Source: Methylotenera_A sp031422335
GTDB lineage: Bacteria > Pseudomonadota > Gammaproteobacteria > Burkholderiales > Methylophilaceae
NCBI GenBank assembly: GCA_031422335.1
Contig: JANOQW010000022.1
Span: 3,707-67,706 of the forward strand
Reading direction: 5' to 3'
DNA length: 64,000 bases
The notes beneath the pieces were generated by a model that saw only the letters and a list, made by a program, of their open reading frames with translations, searched no databases and was not told the DNA's origin. Position numbers and translations under genes: made by a program. Of this stretch, positions 42,185 to 50,092 are shown one piece after another (the stretch's first letter is position 1; every line of letters starts with the position of its first letter).

Positions 42185-42385
42185 GGCATTCGTATGGTTT
42201 TGACTTTAAATCCCCTTGCCGCGCCTTCGGCTTGAGCGGCAGATGGAAAAGAGGCGAGGACTGTCACAACCGACTTAGTGCTTTAGCACTTAGCGAGGTT
42301 GGGGAAGACCCTTGCGGTCTTGAAGACGTAGTCTGGATCTCACAGTAGCCTAGGTGCGGAACTAACTTTGAAGAGGGAAAAGCAT
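42185..42385 (+). ncRNA. Candidate structured non-coding RNA
   Basis: No open frame of note covers this stretch, yet it is GC-richer than its surroundings and contains three consecutive hairpins: TTGCCGC...GCGGCAG with an inner GCCTTCGGC (about 42216-42243); CAACC...GGTTG closing a TTAGTGCTTTAGCACTTAG stem (about 42267-42301); and AAGACCCTTGCGGTCTT (42305-42321). Six GGA triplets lie in or near the unpaired segments. A longer pairing of CCGCGCC with GGTGCGG is possible. It does not carry the conserved cores of tmRNA, RNase P RNA or SRP RNA that I would recognise; strand and ends are inferred from structure only. Confidence 0.35.
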
Positions 42386-42503
42386 CAGCCGCAATGAAAA
42401 AATTTATTAATTCTTCTAGAAACTCTCATTGATCAATCACCTTGGCCAAACACAAGTACTAGCTTGATTTTTCTGAAACCGCACCAAATTAGCGCAAAAA
42501 AAC

Positions 42504-42547
42504 ATAGTAAAAATACTATTGACGCATACAAAATAAAGGCTTAAATT
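42504..42547 (+). promoter_or_regulatory. Candidate promoter with palindrome overlapping the -35
   Basis: TTGACG (42519-42524), 17-base spacer, TAAATT (42542-42547). Immediately upstream and sharing one base with the -35 is the inverted repeat ATAGTA-AAAA-TACTAT (42504-42519), a plausible operator. No coding region follows; a terminator hairpin lies 50 bases downstream. Confidence 0.4.
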
Positions 42548-42553
42548 TGAACC

Positions 42554-42630
42554 TTGATCGCAAAATGTTGTGGTTTCATGTGGAGCGAGCAAAGAAAAAA
42601 GTCAAAAGGTTAGAGCCTTTTGACTTTTAG
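42554..42630 (+). ncRNA. Candidate ~75-nt small RNA ending in a strong hairpin
   Basis: Transcription from the promoter above would begin near 42554 and end at a perfect 13-bp hairpin, AAAAGTCAAAAGG / CCTTTTGACTTTT (42597-42628, loop TTAGAG). The 5' half is not coding. The T-run after the stem on this strand is short (TTTTAG); on the minus strand it is longer, so the hairpin could also stop leftward transcription. Inferred entirely from signals. Confidence 0.35.
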
Positions 42631-42632
42631 GG

Positions 42633-42725
42633 CGACACAGAAACAGATTTCTTGCATCATTACTACACGAGTTATGATAATTACGACTTGAATGAAAAGC
42701 AAGAACTCCTTAGATATTTGTGTCG
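42633..42725 (+). other. Nested inverted repeats (structured 5' leader?)
   Basis: Three concentric or adjacent inverted repeats: CGACACA (42633-42639) with TGTGTCG (42719-42725); TTCTTGC (42649-42655) with GCAAGAA (42699-42705); ATCAT (42656-42660) with ATGAT (42674-42678). Together they could fold into one branched element directly before the 45-codon gene. A TTGCAT / GATAAT pair (from 42652) may also be its promoter; both readings cannot be separated by sequence alone. Confidence 0.35.
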
Positions 42726-42758
42726 GTATTATTAACCACGCAAAGAAAGGAGCCACTC

Positions 42759-42896
42759 ATGGCAACAGAAAAGCGTACGCAGTACCGTGATTCTAATAAC
42801 GGTCAATGGTTGAGTAAACCACAAACCGAACGTAAGAATCCAGCTACTTGGGGAAAAGAACGGATTAACCATCCTTTAAAACCTAAGGGCAAGTAG
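42759..42896 (+). CDS. Small basic hypothetical protein (45 residues)
   Basis: ATG 42759 is preceded by a very good ribosome site (AAAGGAG, 5 bases upstream). The peptide MATEKRTQYRDSNN...RINHPLKPKGK is hydrophilic and basic, without a signal peptide or membrane helix; repeated Trp/Lys/Pro around GQWLSKPQTERK and TWGKERI suggest nucleic-acid or ribosome contact, but I recognise no family. A strong terminator follows the stop codon after 6 bases, so the gene forms its own transcription unit. Too short for many annotation pipelines. Confidence 0.65.
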   Translation: MATEKRTQYRDSNNGQWLSKPQTERKNPATWGKERINHPLKPKGK

Positions 42897-42902
42897 TTAG
42901 AT

Positions 42903-42936
42903 AAAAATGAAGGGCAGAAATGCCCTTCATTTTTAT
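42903..42936. terminator. Bidirectional terminator after the 45-residue gene
   Basis: AAAAATGAAGGGCA / TGCCCTTCATTTTT with a GAAA-like loop: a strong hairpin with A- and T-runs on both sides; it overlaps the stop codon region of the convergent FAD oxidoreductase gene. Confidence 0.9.
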
Positions 42937-45900
42937 AACAACACCTTCTCTATCCCGCCATTATTCACCCTCGCCACATATTCCTGCATCCAGTTCTCGC
43001 CCATTATGTGCTTGGCCATTTCCACCACAATATAATCCGCTTCAATACCCGTATCGTCGCCATAGCGCGCTAAGCCTTGTAAGCAGCTTGGGCAGCTGGT
43101 AAGAATTTTGACTTTCTCTTCTGGTTTACCAACCGTTAAGCCCATTTTCTGCATGCCTTTTTCCAGCTCTTCTTGTTTGCGGAATTTAACTTGAGTGGCA
43201 ATATCGGGGCGGGCAGCCGCAAACGTACCGCTCTCGCCACAGCAACGATCATTTAACGCAACTTCTGTTCCCATCAGTTTGTTGGTCACTTCTAAAGGTT
43301 TGTAGGTTTTCATCGGGCTGTGGCACGGGTCATGATACATATAGCGTGTACCAGTAACACCTGAAAGTTTTTGATTTTTTTCCATCAGATATTCGTGAAT
43401 ATCCAACAAGCGACAGCCTGGGAAAATCTTCTCAAACTCGTATTTTTGCAGTTGATCCATACAGGTGCCGCAAGAAACAATCACCGTTTTTATGTCTAAA
43501 TAATTTAGTGTGTTGGCTACGCGATGAAACAACACACGGTTTTCAGTGGTGATTTCTAAGCCTTTATCGTGATTACCACTAGACGTTTGCGGATAGCCGC
43601 AACACAAATAGCCAGGCGGCAACACGGTGATGGCACCCACTTCATACAACATAGCTTGTGTGGCTAAACCGACATTGGAAAATAAACGCTCTGAGCCACA
43701 ACCCGGGAAGTAAAATACCGCCTCTGAATCTTCCGTCACCTTTTGCGGGTTACGAATCACAGGAATCATGCTGTCATCCTCTATGCCCAACATGGCGCGT
43801 GAAGTTTTAGACTGCAGTTTTTTTGGCATTGGGCGATTAATAAAATGAATCACCTGCGCTTTAATTTCGGCCTTACCCACTGTAGCAGGTGGCCGTTTTT
43901 TGTCGCGTAATAGGCCTAATTTTTTCGCCAAGGTGTGGGCAAAATTTTGCGCTCTGTAACCAAAACCTATCATGCCTGCGCGCAGCAGTTTAATGGTGGC
44001 TGGGTCTTTAGCATTTAAAAACAACATGCCAGCAGCCGTGCCAGGGTTAAATTTCTTTTTACCTTGTTCACGCAAAAAATTGCGCATTTTAATGGAGACA
44101 TCGCCAAAATCAATATCCACAGGGCAAGGGTTTAGGCACTTGTGGCATACCGTGCAATGGTCGGCTACATCATTAAACTCATCAAAATGTTTTAGCGAGA
44201 TGCCGCGCCGCGTTTGCTCTTCGTACAAAAATGCTTCAATTAGCAACGACGTGCCTAAAATTTTATTGCGCGGGCTATATAACAAATTAGCGCGCGGCAC
44301 ATGCGTCGTGCACACCGGTTTACACTTACCGCAACGTAAACAATCGCTTATATCATCGGCAATTTCGCCAATAGCTGATTGCTCCATGATGATACTTTCT
44401 TGCTCCAACAAGCCAAAACTGGGCGTGTAGGCGTTTTGTAAGCCAGAGCCATTGAGCAATTTGCCTTTGTTAAAATGACCGTTTGGATCCACTTTATTTT
44501 TATATGCGGTAAATTTATCAATCGTCGCTTGGTCTAGGTATTCCATTTTGGTAATACCAATTCCATGCTCGCCAGAAATCACGCCGTCTAAACTTATTGC
44601 AAGCGCCATCACGCGGTCAACTGCCGTATGCGCATCTTGCATCATGGTGTAATCGTCTGAATTAACAGGAATATTAGTGTGCACGTTGCCATCGCCCGCG
44701 TGCATGTGCAAGGCAATAAAGACGCGGCTTTTCAGCACGGTTTTATGAATCTCATCACATTTTGCCAGTATTTTTTGGTATTCGCGACCCGCAAAAATCT
44801 CTGCAATTGGGCGTTTTAATTCGCGCTTCCAAGAAATGCGTAAATCGTAACTTTGCACAGCGCGGAATACATTTTCGTACTGTTGATGTTCTTTTCCTAA
44901 ATCACCAAGCGCAGCAACTGGCGCATCTAGATTATTTAAAATTAAGCTCCAGCGCGTACGCATATCTGCAATTAAATCCAGCGCAATGCCTTGTTTTAAT
45001 AGCACTGACTCTGGGTCAGCGTTGCCTTCTTCATCTGCTTGCAGTGGTAAATCACCTGCAATAAATGTTTGCAATGCGTTTAATAATTTAAGCTTATTTT
45101 GAATGGATAACTCAATATTAATATGCTCAATACCGTCAGAATACTCGCCCAGTTTTGGTAGCGGAATCACCACATCTTCGTTAATTTTAAAGGCATTGGT
45201 ATGTCGCGCAATAGCGGCTGTACGTGCACGATCTAACCAAAACTTTTTACGCGCTTCAGCAGAAACCGCAATAAAGCCTTCGCCATCGCGCGCATTACAC
45301 ATGCGCACCATGGCCGAAGCCACTTGGCCTACGGCGTTTTCGTCGTCACTGGCAATATCCGCAATTAACACCATTTTGGGGCGTTGTTGGCGCGCAGCTT
45401 TAGTCGCATAACCAACGGCCTTGATGTAGCGCTCATCCATGTGCTCTAAGCCTGCCATGATGACGGCTGGCTCTTGTTTAGCGGTTAAATCGAGATAATC
45501 TTTAATCTCGACAATGGCGGGTACAGCGTGGGACACATTGCCAAAAAATTCTAAGGCGATAGTACGCACGTGTTTAGGCATGCGGTGCAAAATAAAGGTG
45601 GCGCTAGTGATTAAACCATCGCAGCCCTCTTTTTGAATGCCTGGAAGCCCTGAGAGAAACTTATCGGTAACATCTTTACCCAAGCCTACTTTTCGGAAGC
45701 TAGGCCCCGCAATTTCAATAATTTCAGGCTCGCCCAACTGCGTTTTCATGTCGATATCAAAGCGTGTCAATTTAAAGCGCGCCATTTTAATATCGTGAAT
45801 TTTGCCTAAGTTGTGGTCTAGCCGTTCTACTTCTAACCATTTTGCATCGGGCGTTACCATGCGGTAACTAGCCAAATTATCTAGCGCTGTGCCCCACAAT

Positions 45901-46826
45901 ACCGCTTTTTTACCACCCGCGTTTACCGCCACATTGCCACCAATACAGCTTGCATCTGCAGATGTTGGGTCGCAGGCAAACTCTAGCCCCGCCTCAGTTG
46001 CGGCTTCCATGGCACGGCGCGTGACCACACCAGCACCGCATTCAATGGTGGCCACTTGTCTGGCTACGCCTGGCAATGTGCGCATTTGCACACCCGTGTG
46101 CTGGTCTAGCTTCTCGGTGTTAATCACCACAGAAAGTGGCGTAAGTGGAATCGCACCGCCAGTATAACCAGTGCCACCACCACGTGGAATGACGGTCAAG
46201 CCCAGTTCGATACTGGCACGCACCAGTGCCGCAATTTCTAATTCAGTATCGGGGTTTAACACCACAAATGGATATTCAACGCGCCAATCGGTGGCATCGG
46301 TGACATGCGAAACGCGCGCTAAACCATCAAATTGAATATTATCTTTGCGGGTAATTTTGTTGTATTTGGCTAAAGCTTTTTTGCGCAAATCATAGGTTTG
46401 CCTAAAGTCATCAGCAAATTTTTCGACCGCCTTTTTTGCCGCAGCCACTAACTTTAGTACTGCATCATTACCTGTAGTGCCAGCTCCAGTGCCAGCAACA
46501 TTGCGCTCATCAATGGCATCGATGCGATGATGCAGCGCATCAATCAAGGCTTTGCGACGTTTTGGATTATCTAGCAAATCATCTTGCAAATACGGGTTGC
46601 GTGAAACCACCCAAATATCGCCCAGCACCTCAAACAACATGCGTGCGCTGCGGCCTGTTTTGCGCTCTGCGCGCAAGCCATTTAAAATAGCCCAACTTGG
46701 CTCGCCCAAAAACCGAATCACAATTTCGCGGTCTGAGAAAGAAGTATAGTTGTAAGGAATTTCACGCAGGCGCGTAGCTGGCGTAGGGGCTGATTGTAGA
46801 ATGTTGAGTGGTACGGGTGCGTTCAT
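42933..46826 (-). CDS. DUF3683 / FAD-linked oxidase / Fe-S / CCG-domain fusion oxidoreductase
   Basis: A very large 1297-residue protein. Order: DUF3683 region (about 1-150; EIPYNYTSFSDREIVIRFLG), FAD-binding PCMH domain (about 190-400; VIPRGGGTGYTGGAIPL), FAD-linked oxidase C-terminal domain (about 480-810; HMHAGDGNVHTNIPV), two 4Fe-4S motifs (CLRCGKCKPVCTTHVP near 827; CTVCHKCLNPCPVD near 890), and two CCG domains (CCGYPQ near 1075; CCGESG near 1195). It resembles glycolate oxidase GlcD+GlcF or D-lactate dehydrogenase fused in one chain; the substrate is probably a 2-hydroxy acid, electrons passing to quinone or cytochrome. No membrane segment is evident. Confidence 0.9.
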   Translation of the reverse strand: MNAPVPLNILQSAPTPATRLREIPYNYTSFSDREIVIRFLGEPSWAILNGLRAERKTGRSARMLFEVLGDIWVVSRNPYLQDDLLDNPKRRKALIDALHHRIDAIDERNVAGTGAGTTGNDAVLKLVAAAKKAVEKFADDFRQTYDLRKKALAKYNKITRKDNIQFDGLARVSHVTDATDWRVEYPFVVLNPDTELEIAALVRASIELGLTVIPRGGGTGYTGGAIPLTPLSVVINTEKLDQHTGVQMRTLPGVARQVATIECGAGVVTRRAMEAATEAGLEFACDPTSADASCIGGNVAVNAGGKKAVLWGTALDNLASYRMVTPDAKWLEVERLDHNLGKIHDIKMARFKLTRFDIDMKTQLGEPEIIEIAGPSFRKVGLGKDVTDKFLSGLPGIQKEGCDGLITSATFILHRMPKHVRTIALEFFGNVSHAVPAIVEIKDYLDLTAKQEPAVIMAGLEHMDERYIKAVGYATKAARQQRPKMVLIADIASDDENAVGQVASAMVRMCNARDGEGFIAVSAEARKKFWLDRARTAAIARHTNAFKINEDVVIPLPKLGEYSDGIEHINIELSIQNKLKLLNALQTFIAGDLPLQADEEGNADPESVLLKQGIALDLIADMRTRWSLILNNLDAPVAALGDLGKEHQQYENVFRAVQSYDLRISWKRELKRPIAEIFAGREYQKILAKCDEIHKTVLKSRVFIALHMHAGDGNVHTNIPVNSDDYTMMQDAHTAVDRVMALAISLDGVISGEHGIGITKMEYLDQATIDKFTAYKNKVDPNGHFNKGKLLNGSGLQNAYTPSFGLLEQESIIMEQSAIGEIADDISDCLRCGKCKPVCTTHVPRANLLYSPRNKILGTSLLIEAFLYEEQTRRGISLKHFDEFNDVADHCTVCHKCLNPCPVDIDFGDVSIKMRNFLREQGKKKFNPGTAAGMLFLNAKDPATIKLLRAGMIGFGYRAQNFAHTLAKKLGLLRDKKRPPATVGKAEIKAQVIHFINRPMPKKLQSKTSRAMLGIEDDSMIPVIRNPQKVTEDSEAVFYFPGCGSERLFSNVGLATQAMLYEVGAITVLPPGYLCCGYPQTSSGNHDKGLEITTENRVLFHRVANTLNYLDIKTVIVSCGTCMDQLQKYEFEKIFPGCRLLDIHEYLMEKNQKLSGVTGTRYMYHDPCHSPMKTYKPLEVTNKLMGTEVALNDRCCGESGTFAAARPDIATQVKFRKQEELEKGMQKMGLTVGKPEEKVKILTSCPSCLQGLARYGDDTGIEADYIVVEMAKHIMGENWMQEYVARVNNGGIEKVLL

Positions 46827-46996
46827 ATTATTGTGATTGTTCAGTGTAATTAAACTCTGCAGTTGTTAAAGATGAATTATATCATGCTGAAAGCTAACGA
46901 TTAACAGCGCGGAGCAAGGTTTTGTATATTGAATTGCATGGTTATATCTGCTAGATTATATTCACCGAATCTGACAATTGGCGTTAAAATGTGTTC

Positions 46997-47491
46997 ATGC
47001 AATCATTAAAAAAAATTGGGCTGGCTGTTGGCATTTTCGCGCTACTAATGTTTTTGGCTTTTCAGTTCAACAAGCGCATGTTCGCGCCAGAGGTCACGTT
47101 TGTGACGCTCACTGGCAAAAATATCAATATGGCCGATCTAAAAGGCAAAGTGGTGCTGGTGAATTTTTGGGCCACTACTTGCACGACTTGCGTAAAAGAA
47201 ATGCCAGGCTTGGTGGATGCTTATAACGCCTACAAACACAAAGATTTTGAAATGATTGCAGTCGCCATGGATTACGATCCACCTGCACAAGTACTCAATT
47301 TTGCCACGCATAAAAAGTTACCATTTAATGTAATGCATGATGGTTTTGGTGATGTTGCAAAAGCGTTTCGGCACAAAGGCATCACACCCACCACCTATAT
47401 TTATGATAAATCTGGCTTTCGTATTTTGTACAAAGTAGGCGAATTAAATTTCGAAGATTTAAACAAGCTTTTAGCTAAAGAACTTAGCTGA
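46997..47491 (+). CDS. TlpA-family thiol:disulfide oxidoreductase
   Basis: A 164-residue thioredoxin-fold protein held by an N-terminal membrane anchor (about residues 6-24, LAVGIFALLMFLAFQF), the domain facing the periplasm. The active site is WATTCTTCVKEMPG (CxxC, about residues 54-67); GITPTTYIYDKSG contains the cis-proline. TlpA/ResA-type proteins reduce disulfides of apocytochromes c or copper-site cysteines. ATG 46997 is preferred over GTG 46991. The stop codon overlaps the hemJ start by one base, so the genes are coupled. Confidence 0.88.
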   Translation: MQSLKKIGLAVGIFALLMFLAFQFNKRMFAPEVTFVTLTGKNINMADLKGKVVLVNFWATTCTTCVKEMPGLVDAYNAYKHKDFEMIAVAMDYDPPAQVLNFATHKKLPFNVMHDGFGDVAKAFRHKGITPTTYIYDKSGFRILYKVGELNFEDLNKLLAKELS

Positions 47492-47901
47492 TGTTGTGGG
47501 TTAAAGCGCTACATATCATTTTCGTCACCAGCTGGTTTGCTGGGCTATTTTATTTGCCGCGGCTGTTTGTAAATCATGCCATGGAAACCAATGAGGCTGC
47601 TTTGACTAGGCTAGAATTAATGGAACAGAAACTGTACCGATTTATGTTACCTCTGGCAGTACTAGCATTGGTATTTGGGCTATGGTTATGGCTTGGCTAC
47701 GGCATTTCAGGGGCATGGCTACAGGCCAAGCTGGGCTTGGTTTCTGGCTTGGTGGCATATCATCTATATTGCGGCAAACTGATGCGTGATTTTAAAGCTG
47801 GCAATAATGCGCGCAGCCATATCTGGTATCGCTGGTTTAACGAGATTCCTGTGTTAATATTGGTTATAGTGACTATTTTGGTAGTTGTAAAACCTTTTTA
47901 A
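47491..47901 (+). CDS. hemJ: Protoporphyrinogen IX oxidase HemJ
   Basis: A 136-residue four-helix membrane protein of the HemJ/UPF0093 family, which oxidises protoporphyrinogen IX in the heme pathway. WVKALHIIFVTSWFAGLFYLPRLFV at the N-terminus (His at residue 7, Arg at 24) and LMRDFKAGNNARSHIWYRWFNEIPVL near residues 97-118 are diagnostic. It starts on the last base of the TlpA-like stop codon. Its product supplies heme to the cytochrome oxidase encoded later. Confidence 0.93.
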   Translation: MLWVKALHIIFVTSWFAGLFYLPRLFVNHAMETNEAALTRLELMEQKLYRFMLPLAVLALVFGLWLWLGYGISGAWLQAKLGLVSGLVAYHLYCGKLMRDFKAGNNARSHIWYRWFNEIPVLILVIVTILVVVKPF

Positions 47902-47902
47902 A

Positions 47903-48667
47903 ATGGAATTTTTAAATTCGCCTTGGTTAATTAAAATGCTTGAAAAATCAAGCACAACACCGCGTGGGCGCTTGTTAAGCTTATTTGATATTTTAGAAGA
48001 TTGGCTAGACTCACCAAACGTCGCGCCTAATATGCATGAAAAGCAGCAAAATGGTTTACTAATACAAGCGCCACAAAAAAATTTACATGATTATCTTGCA
48101 CTAGAAGCCGCCAAAGCTGGTGCTGCCGTACCAGAAATGTTGGCCAGCCAACTGGTTTTTATGGCGCTTGCCGCCACCCAAGAAAAGCTGCAGACCCATA
48201 ATGCGCAAAGCTTAAGTCACGCAAAGGTTGCCGCCAGCGCGCTTATTTCTGCACAAACTAAAAAAGAGTTCCACATTGCCAAACCAACAGCCTATGCCAT
48301 GGCCGCCAGTTTTGCGGCGGTATGCGCCATTGCAGGTGGTTTGTTGATGTTGAATTTACAACAACCAAACCAAAATATTGCCGCACAAATGCCGATTCAA
48401 GCAGTTATTCCGCAAATGGTGGCGGCAGAAACCATGGCTGACCCGCAACAAACCATTGCACTGATGGCGCAGATAGAACAAATGCGTCACGGTAATTGCC
48501 AGCTGATAGAGGCTATTCAACTGCCCGATAGCCAAAAAGGCATTTATATCAACATGGTGGTGAATGGCCAAGTTTCGACCGACCCAAAAGAACAGGCAAT
48601 TGCCTTTGATTTGTTAAGCAGAACACGTTGTAATTACACCCCCATGTTGATGGCTAATTCTAAATAA
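47903..48667 (+). CDS. Hypothetical membrane-anchored protein
   Basis: A 254-residue protein I do not recognise, starting one base after the hemJ stop codon and thus in the same operon. The N-terminal ~125 residues are soluble and helical (RGRLLSLFDILEDWLDSP, LALEAAKAGAAVPEML); one transmembrane helix lies at about 140-162 (AASFAAVCAIAGGLLML); the C-terminal ~90 residues (about 163-254) would be periplasmic and contain two cysteines (GNCQL, RTRCNY) that could form a disulfide. The layout is like that of an anti-sigma factor, but no anti-sigma motif is seen. Position suggests a link to redox or heme functions. Confidence 0.6.
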   Translation: MEFLNSPWLIKMLEKSSTTPRGRLLSLFDILEDWLDSPNVAPNMHEKQQNGLLIQAPQKNLHDYLALEAAKAGAAVPEMLASQLVFMALAATQEKLQTHNAQSLSHAKVAASALISAQTKKEFHIAKPTAYAMAASFAAVCAIAGGLLMLNLQQPNQNIAAQMPIQAVIPQMVAAETMADPQQTIALMAQIEQMRHGNCQLIEAIQLPDSQKGIYINMVVNGQVSTDPKEQAIAFDLLSRTRCNYTPMLMANSK

Positions 48668-48678
48668 GTCTATTGACC

Positions 48679-48707
48679 AAAAAAAGCCAGCATATGCTGG
48701 CTTTTTT
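48679..48707. terminator. Bidirectional rho-independent terminator
   Basis: AAAAAAAGCCAGCATATGCTGGCTTTTTT: perfect hairpin between the hypothetical gene (plus) and the converging SRPBCC lipoprotein (minus). Confidence 0.9.
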
Positions 48708-48719
48708 ACATATCAAATA

Positions 48720-49256
48720 CTACTCTGTAATCTTTTTCAAATTATCTAAACCACCTTTAAACACCGCATGGATAGTGCCTGTAGCAGCTGCATCATCTTG
48801 ACCTTTGGCGGGGCTTGTAGACAGATCTTTACGCGCAAAATTCGCATTCCACACCACTTCAGTTACGTTCGCGCTAACAGGTTTTAGCATAATTTTTGCA
48901 GCATAATTGCTCACCGGCAAAACGCTTTCGTTGATAATATAACTGTATGACATACCTGCAGCATCATAATCAGTTAAAGTTTCATTTACTGTGCCGCCGT
49001 CGCCCAAAGTTAGCAAACGCACCGCACCTTTGGTATTGTTGGTGCCACTGATAATTTCTGTTTTAGCCACTGCTGGATGAAATGCACCCAAATCGCCATA
49101 ATTACCTACTTTTTCCCATACTTTTGCAGCTGGTGCGTTAATAGTGACTCTTTCTTCTACAGCTAAATTAGCTACGTTACTTTTTGTGCTGGTTGAAGCA
49201 CATGCACTTAATAATAGCGCCCCACCTAAAACTGTTAAATTTAATAGCTTATTCAT
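48720..49256 (-). CDS. SRPBCC-fold lipoprotein
   Basis: A 178-residue lipoprotein (lipobox LLLSAC near residue 20, then ASTSTKSN) with a SRPBCC/START-like ligand-binding fold: VTINAPAAKVWEKVGNYGDLGAFHPAV (about residues 36-62) and WNANFARKDLS (about 136-146) match polyketide-cyclase/dehydrase-type proteins. I start at ATG 49256 with GGAG 7 bases upstream; the frame extends further to 49283 without support. It is divergent from a TetR-type regulator gene across ~190 bp of AT-rich sequence with nested palindromes, so it is probably the regulator's target. Confidence 0.8.
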   Translation of the reverse strand: MNKLLNLTVLGGALLLSACASTSTKSNVANLAVEERVTINAPAAKVWEKVGNYGDLGAFHPAVAKTEIISGTNNTKGAVRLLTLGDGGTVNETLTDYDAAGMSYSYIINESVLPVSNYAAKIMLKPVSANVTEVVWNANFARKDLSTSPAKGQDDAAATGTIHAVFKGGLDNLKKITE

Positions 49257-49289
49257 TATTGTCTCCATAATTAATTGCGGCATTAACTA

Positions 49290-49323
49290 TACCGTTATGT
49301 ATAATTTATACTTGTATATGGTA
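49290..49323. promoter_or_regulatory. Candidate TetR-family operator
   Basis: GTATAA-T-TTATAC (49299-49311) is a perfect 13-bp palindrome, lying inside a wider dyad TACC (49290-49293) ... GGTA (49320-49323). It sits about 35-65 bases upstream of the SRPBCC lipoprotein start codon, where it would cover that promoter. The size fits TetR-family operators. Confidence 0.45.
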
Positions 49324-49449
49324 AAAGTAAATAAGTATTTATGTTTAATATTAAGTAGTTATAAAAATTGTTAATAACTTAAATAATTATAAGATTACCT
49401 GTAAGTATATTTACACAAAATTAATTAATCTCATGCTATACTTTGTGTC

Positions 49450-50010
49450 ATGAGTATTTTAAGAGAAAAAATTTTACTAGTTGCTACTGACCTTTTTCAT
49501 ACAAAAGGCATCAACTCTACGGGTGTAGATAATATCGTGGCAGTCGCTGGCACCACAAAAATGACGTTATATAAGTACTTTCGTAGCAAAGAAATTTTGA
49601 TTTTAGAGGTGCTAGAAAAAAACCACAGTGATTTTCAAACTTGGTTAGATGGCAAACTAAGCAGCAGCAAAAAGCCTGCAGAAAAAATTCAGCAACTATT
49701 TGATTATATTGAAGAGTGGGTAAATTCTCCAGCATTTATAGGTGTCGGCTTTATCAAAGCTTCGGCTGAGTTTCCTAATGAGAAGGACCCCATTCATCAG
49801 TTGTCTAGCCAACAATCGCGCGAGTTTAGGCAATTTATCAGCAAGCTAGCGGCTGAAGCCAACATTAAAGATGCCGATGGTTTGGCGCTACAACTTTCAT
49901 TACTCTTTGAAGGTTCTGTACAAGCAGAGCAGATGAAACGCGGCTCTGGCGCTGTAAAATACGCTAAAAAAGCTGCCAAAATTCTCATCAATGGCGCAGC
50001 TAGAACCTAG
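49450..50010 (+). CDS. TetR/AcrR family transcriptional regulator
   Basis: A 186-residue repressor-type protein. The N-terminal helix-turn-helix reads LREKILLVATDLFHTKG...VAVAGTTKMTLYKYFRSKEILI (about residues 4-52), the TetR signature. The C-terminal part is helical (FDYIEEWVNSPAFIGVGFIKAS) and would bind a ligand. A -10-like TATACT ends only 7 bases before the ATG (49437-49442), so the message may be leaderless. Divergent from the SRPBCC lipoprotein gene, its likely target. Confidence 0.9.
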   Translation: MSILREKILLVATDLFHTKGINSTGVDNIVAVAGTTKMTLYKYFRSKEILILEVLEKNHSDFQTWLDGKLSSSKKPAEKIQQLFDYIEEWVNSPAFIGVGFIKASAEFPNEKDPIHQLSSQQSREFRQFISKLAAEANIKDADGLALQLSLLFEGSVQAEQMKRGSGAVKYAKKAAKILINGAART

Positions 50011-50092
50011 GCCGTTTAAGCGTTTTACTTAAAACATTTTTTTATTTCTAATTACTTTTTTAAATAAACCGGTTTAACTCATCTTATTTGGC

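Noticed and set aside
42597..42628. The GTCAAAAGG/CCTTTTGAC hairpin as terminator of the DUF3683 oxidoreductase
   Set aside because: That gene ends at 42933 and has its own hairpin at 42903-42936; the distant hairpin belongs to another unit.
42185..42630. tmRNA, RNase P RNA, SRP RNA or 6S RNA
   Set aside because: No tag-peptide codons ending in ALAA, no GAGGAAAGTCC core, no SRP tetraloop region, and no single long rod with a central bubble were seen; left as an unassigned candidate.
48765..48800. Palindrome copy in the SRPBCC lipoprotein gene
   Set aside because: Only CCGCATGGATA and GTAGCAG resemble the element; too short and interrupted to support.
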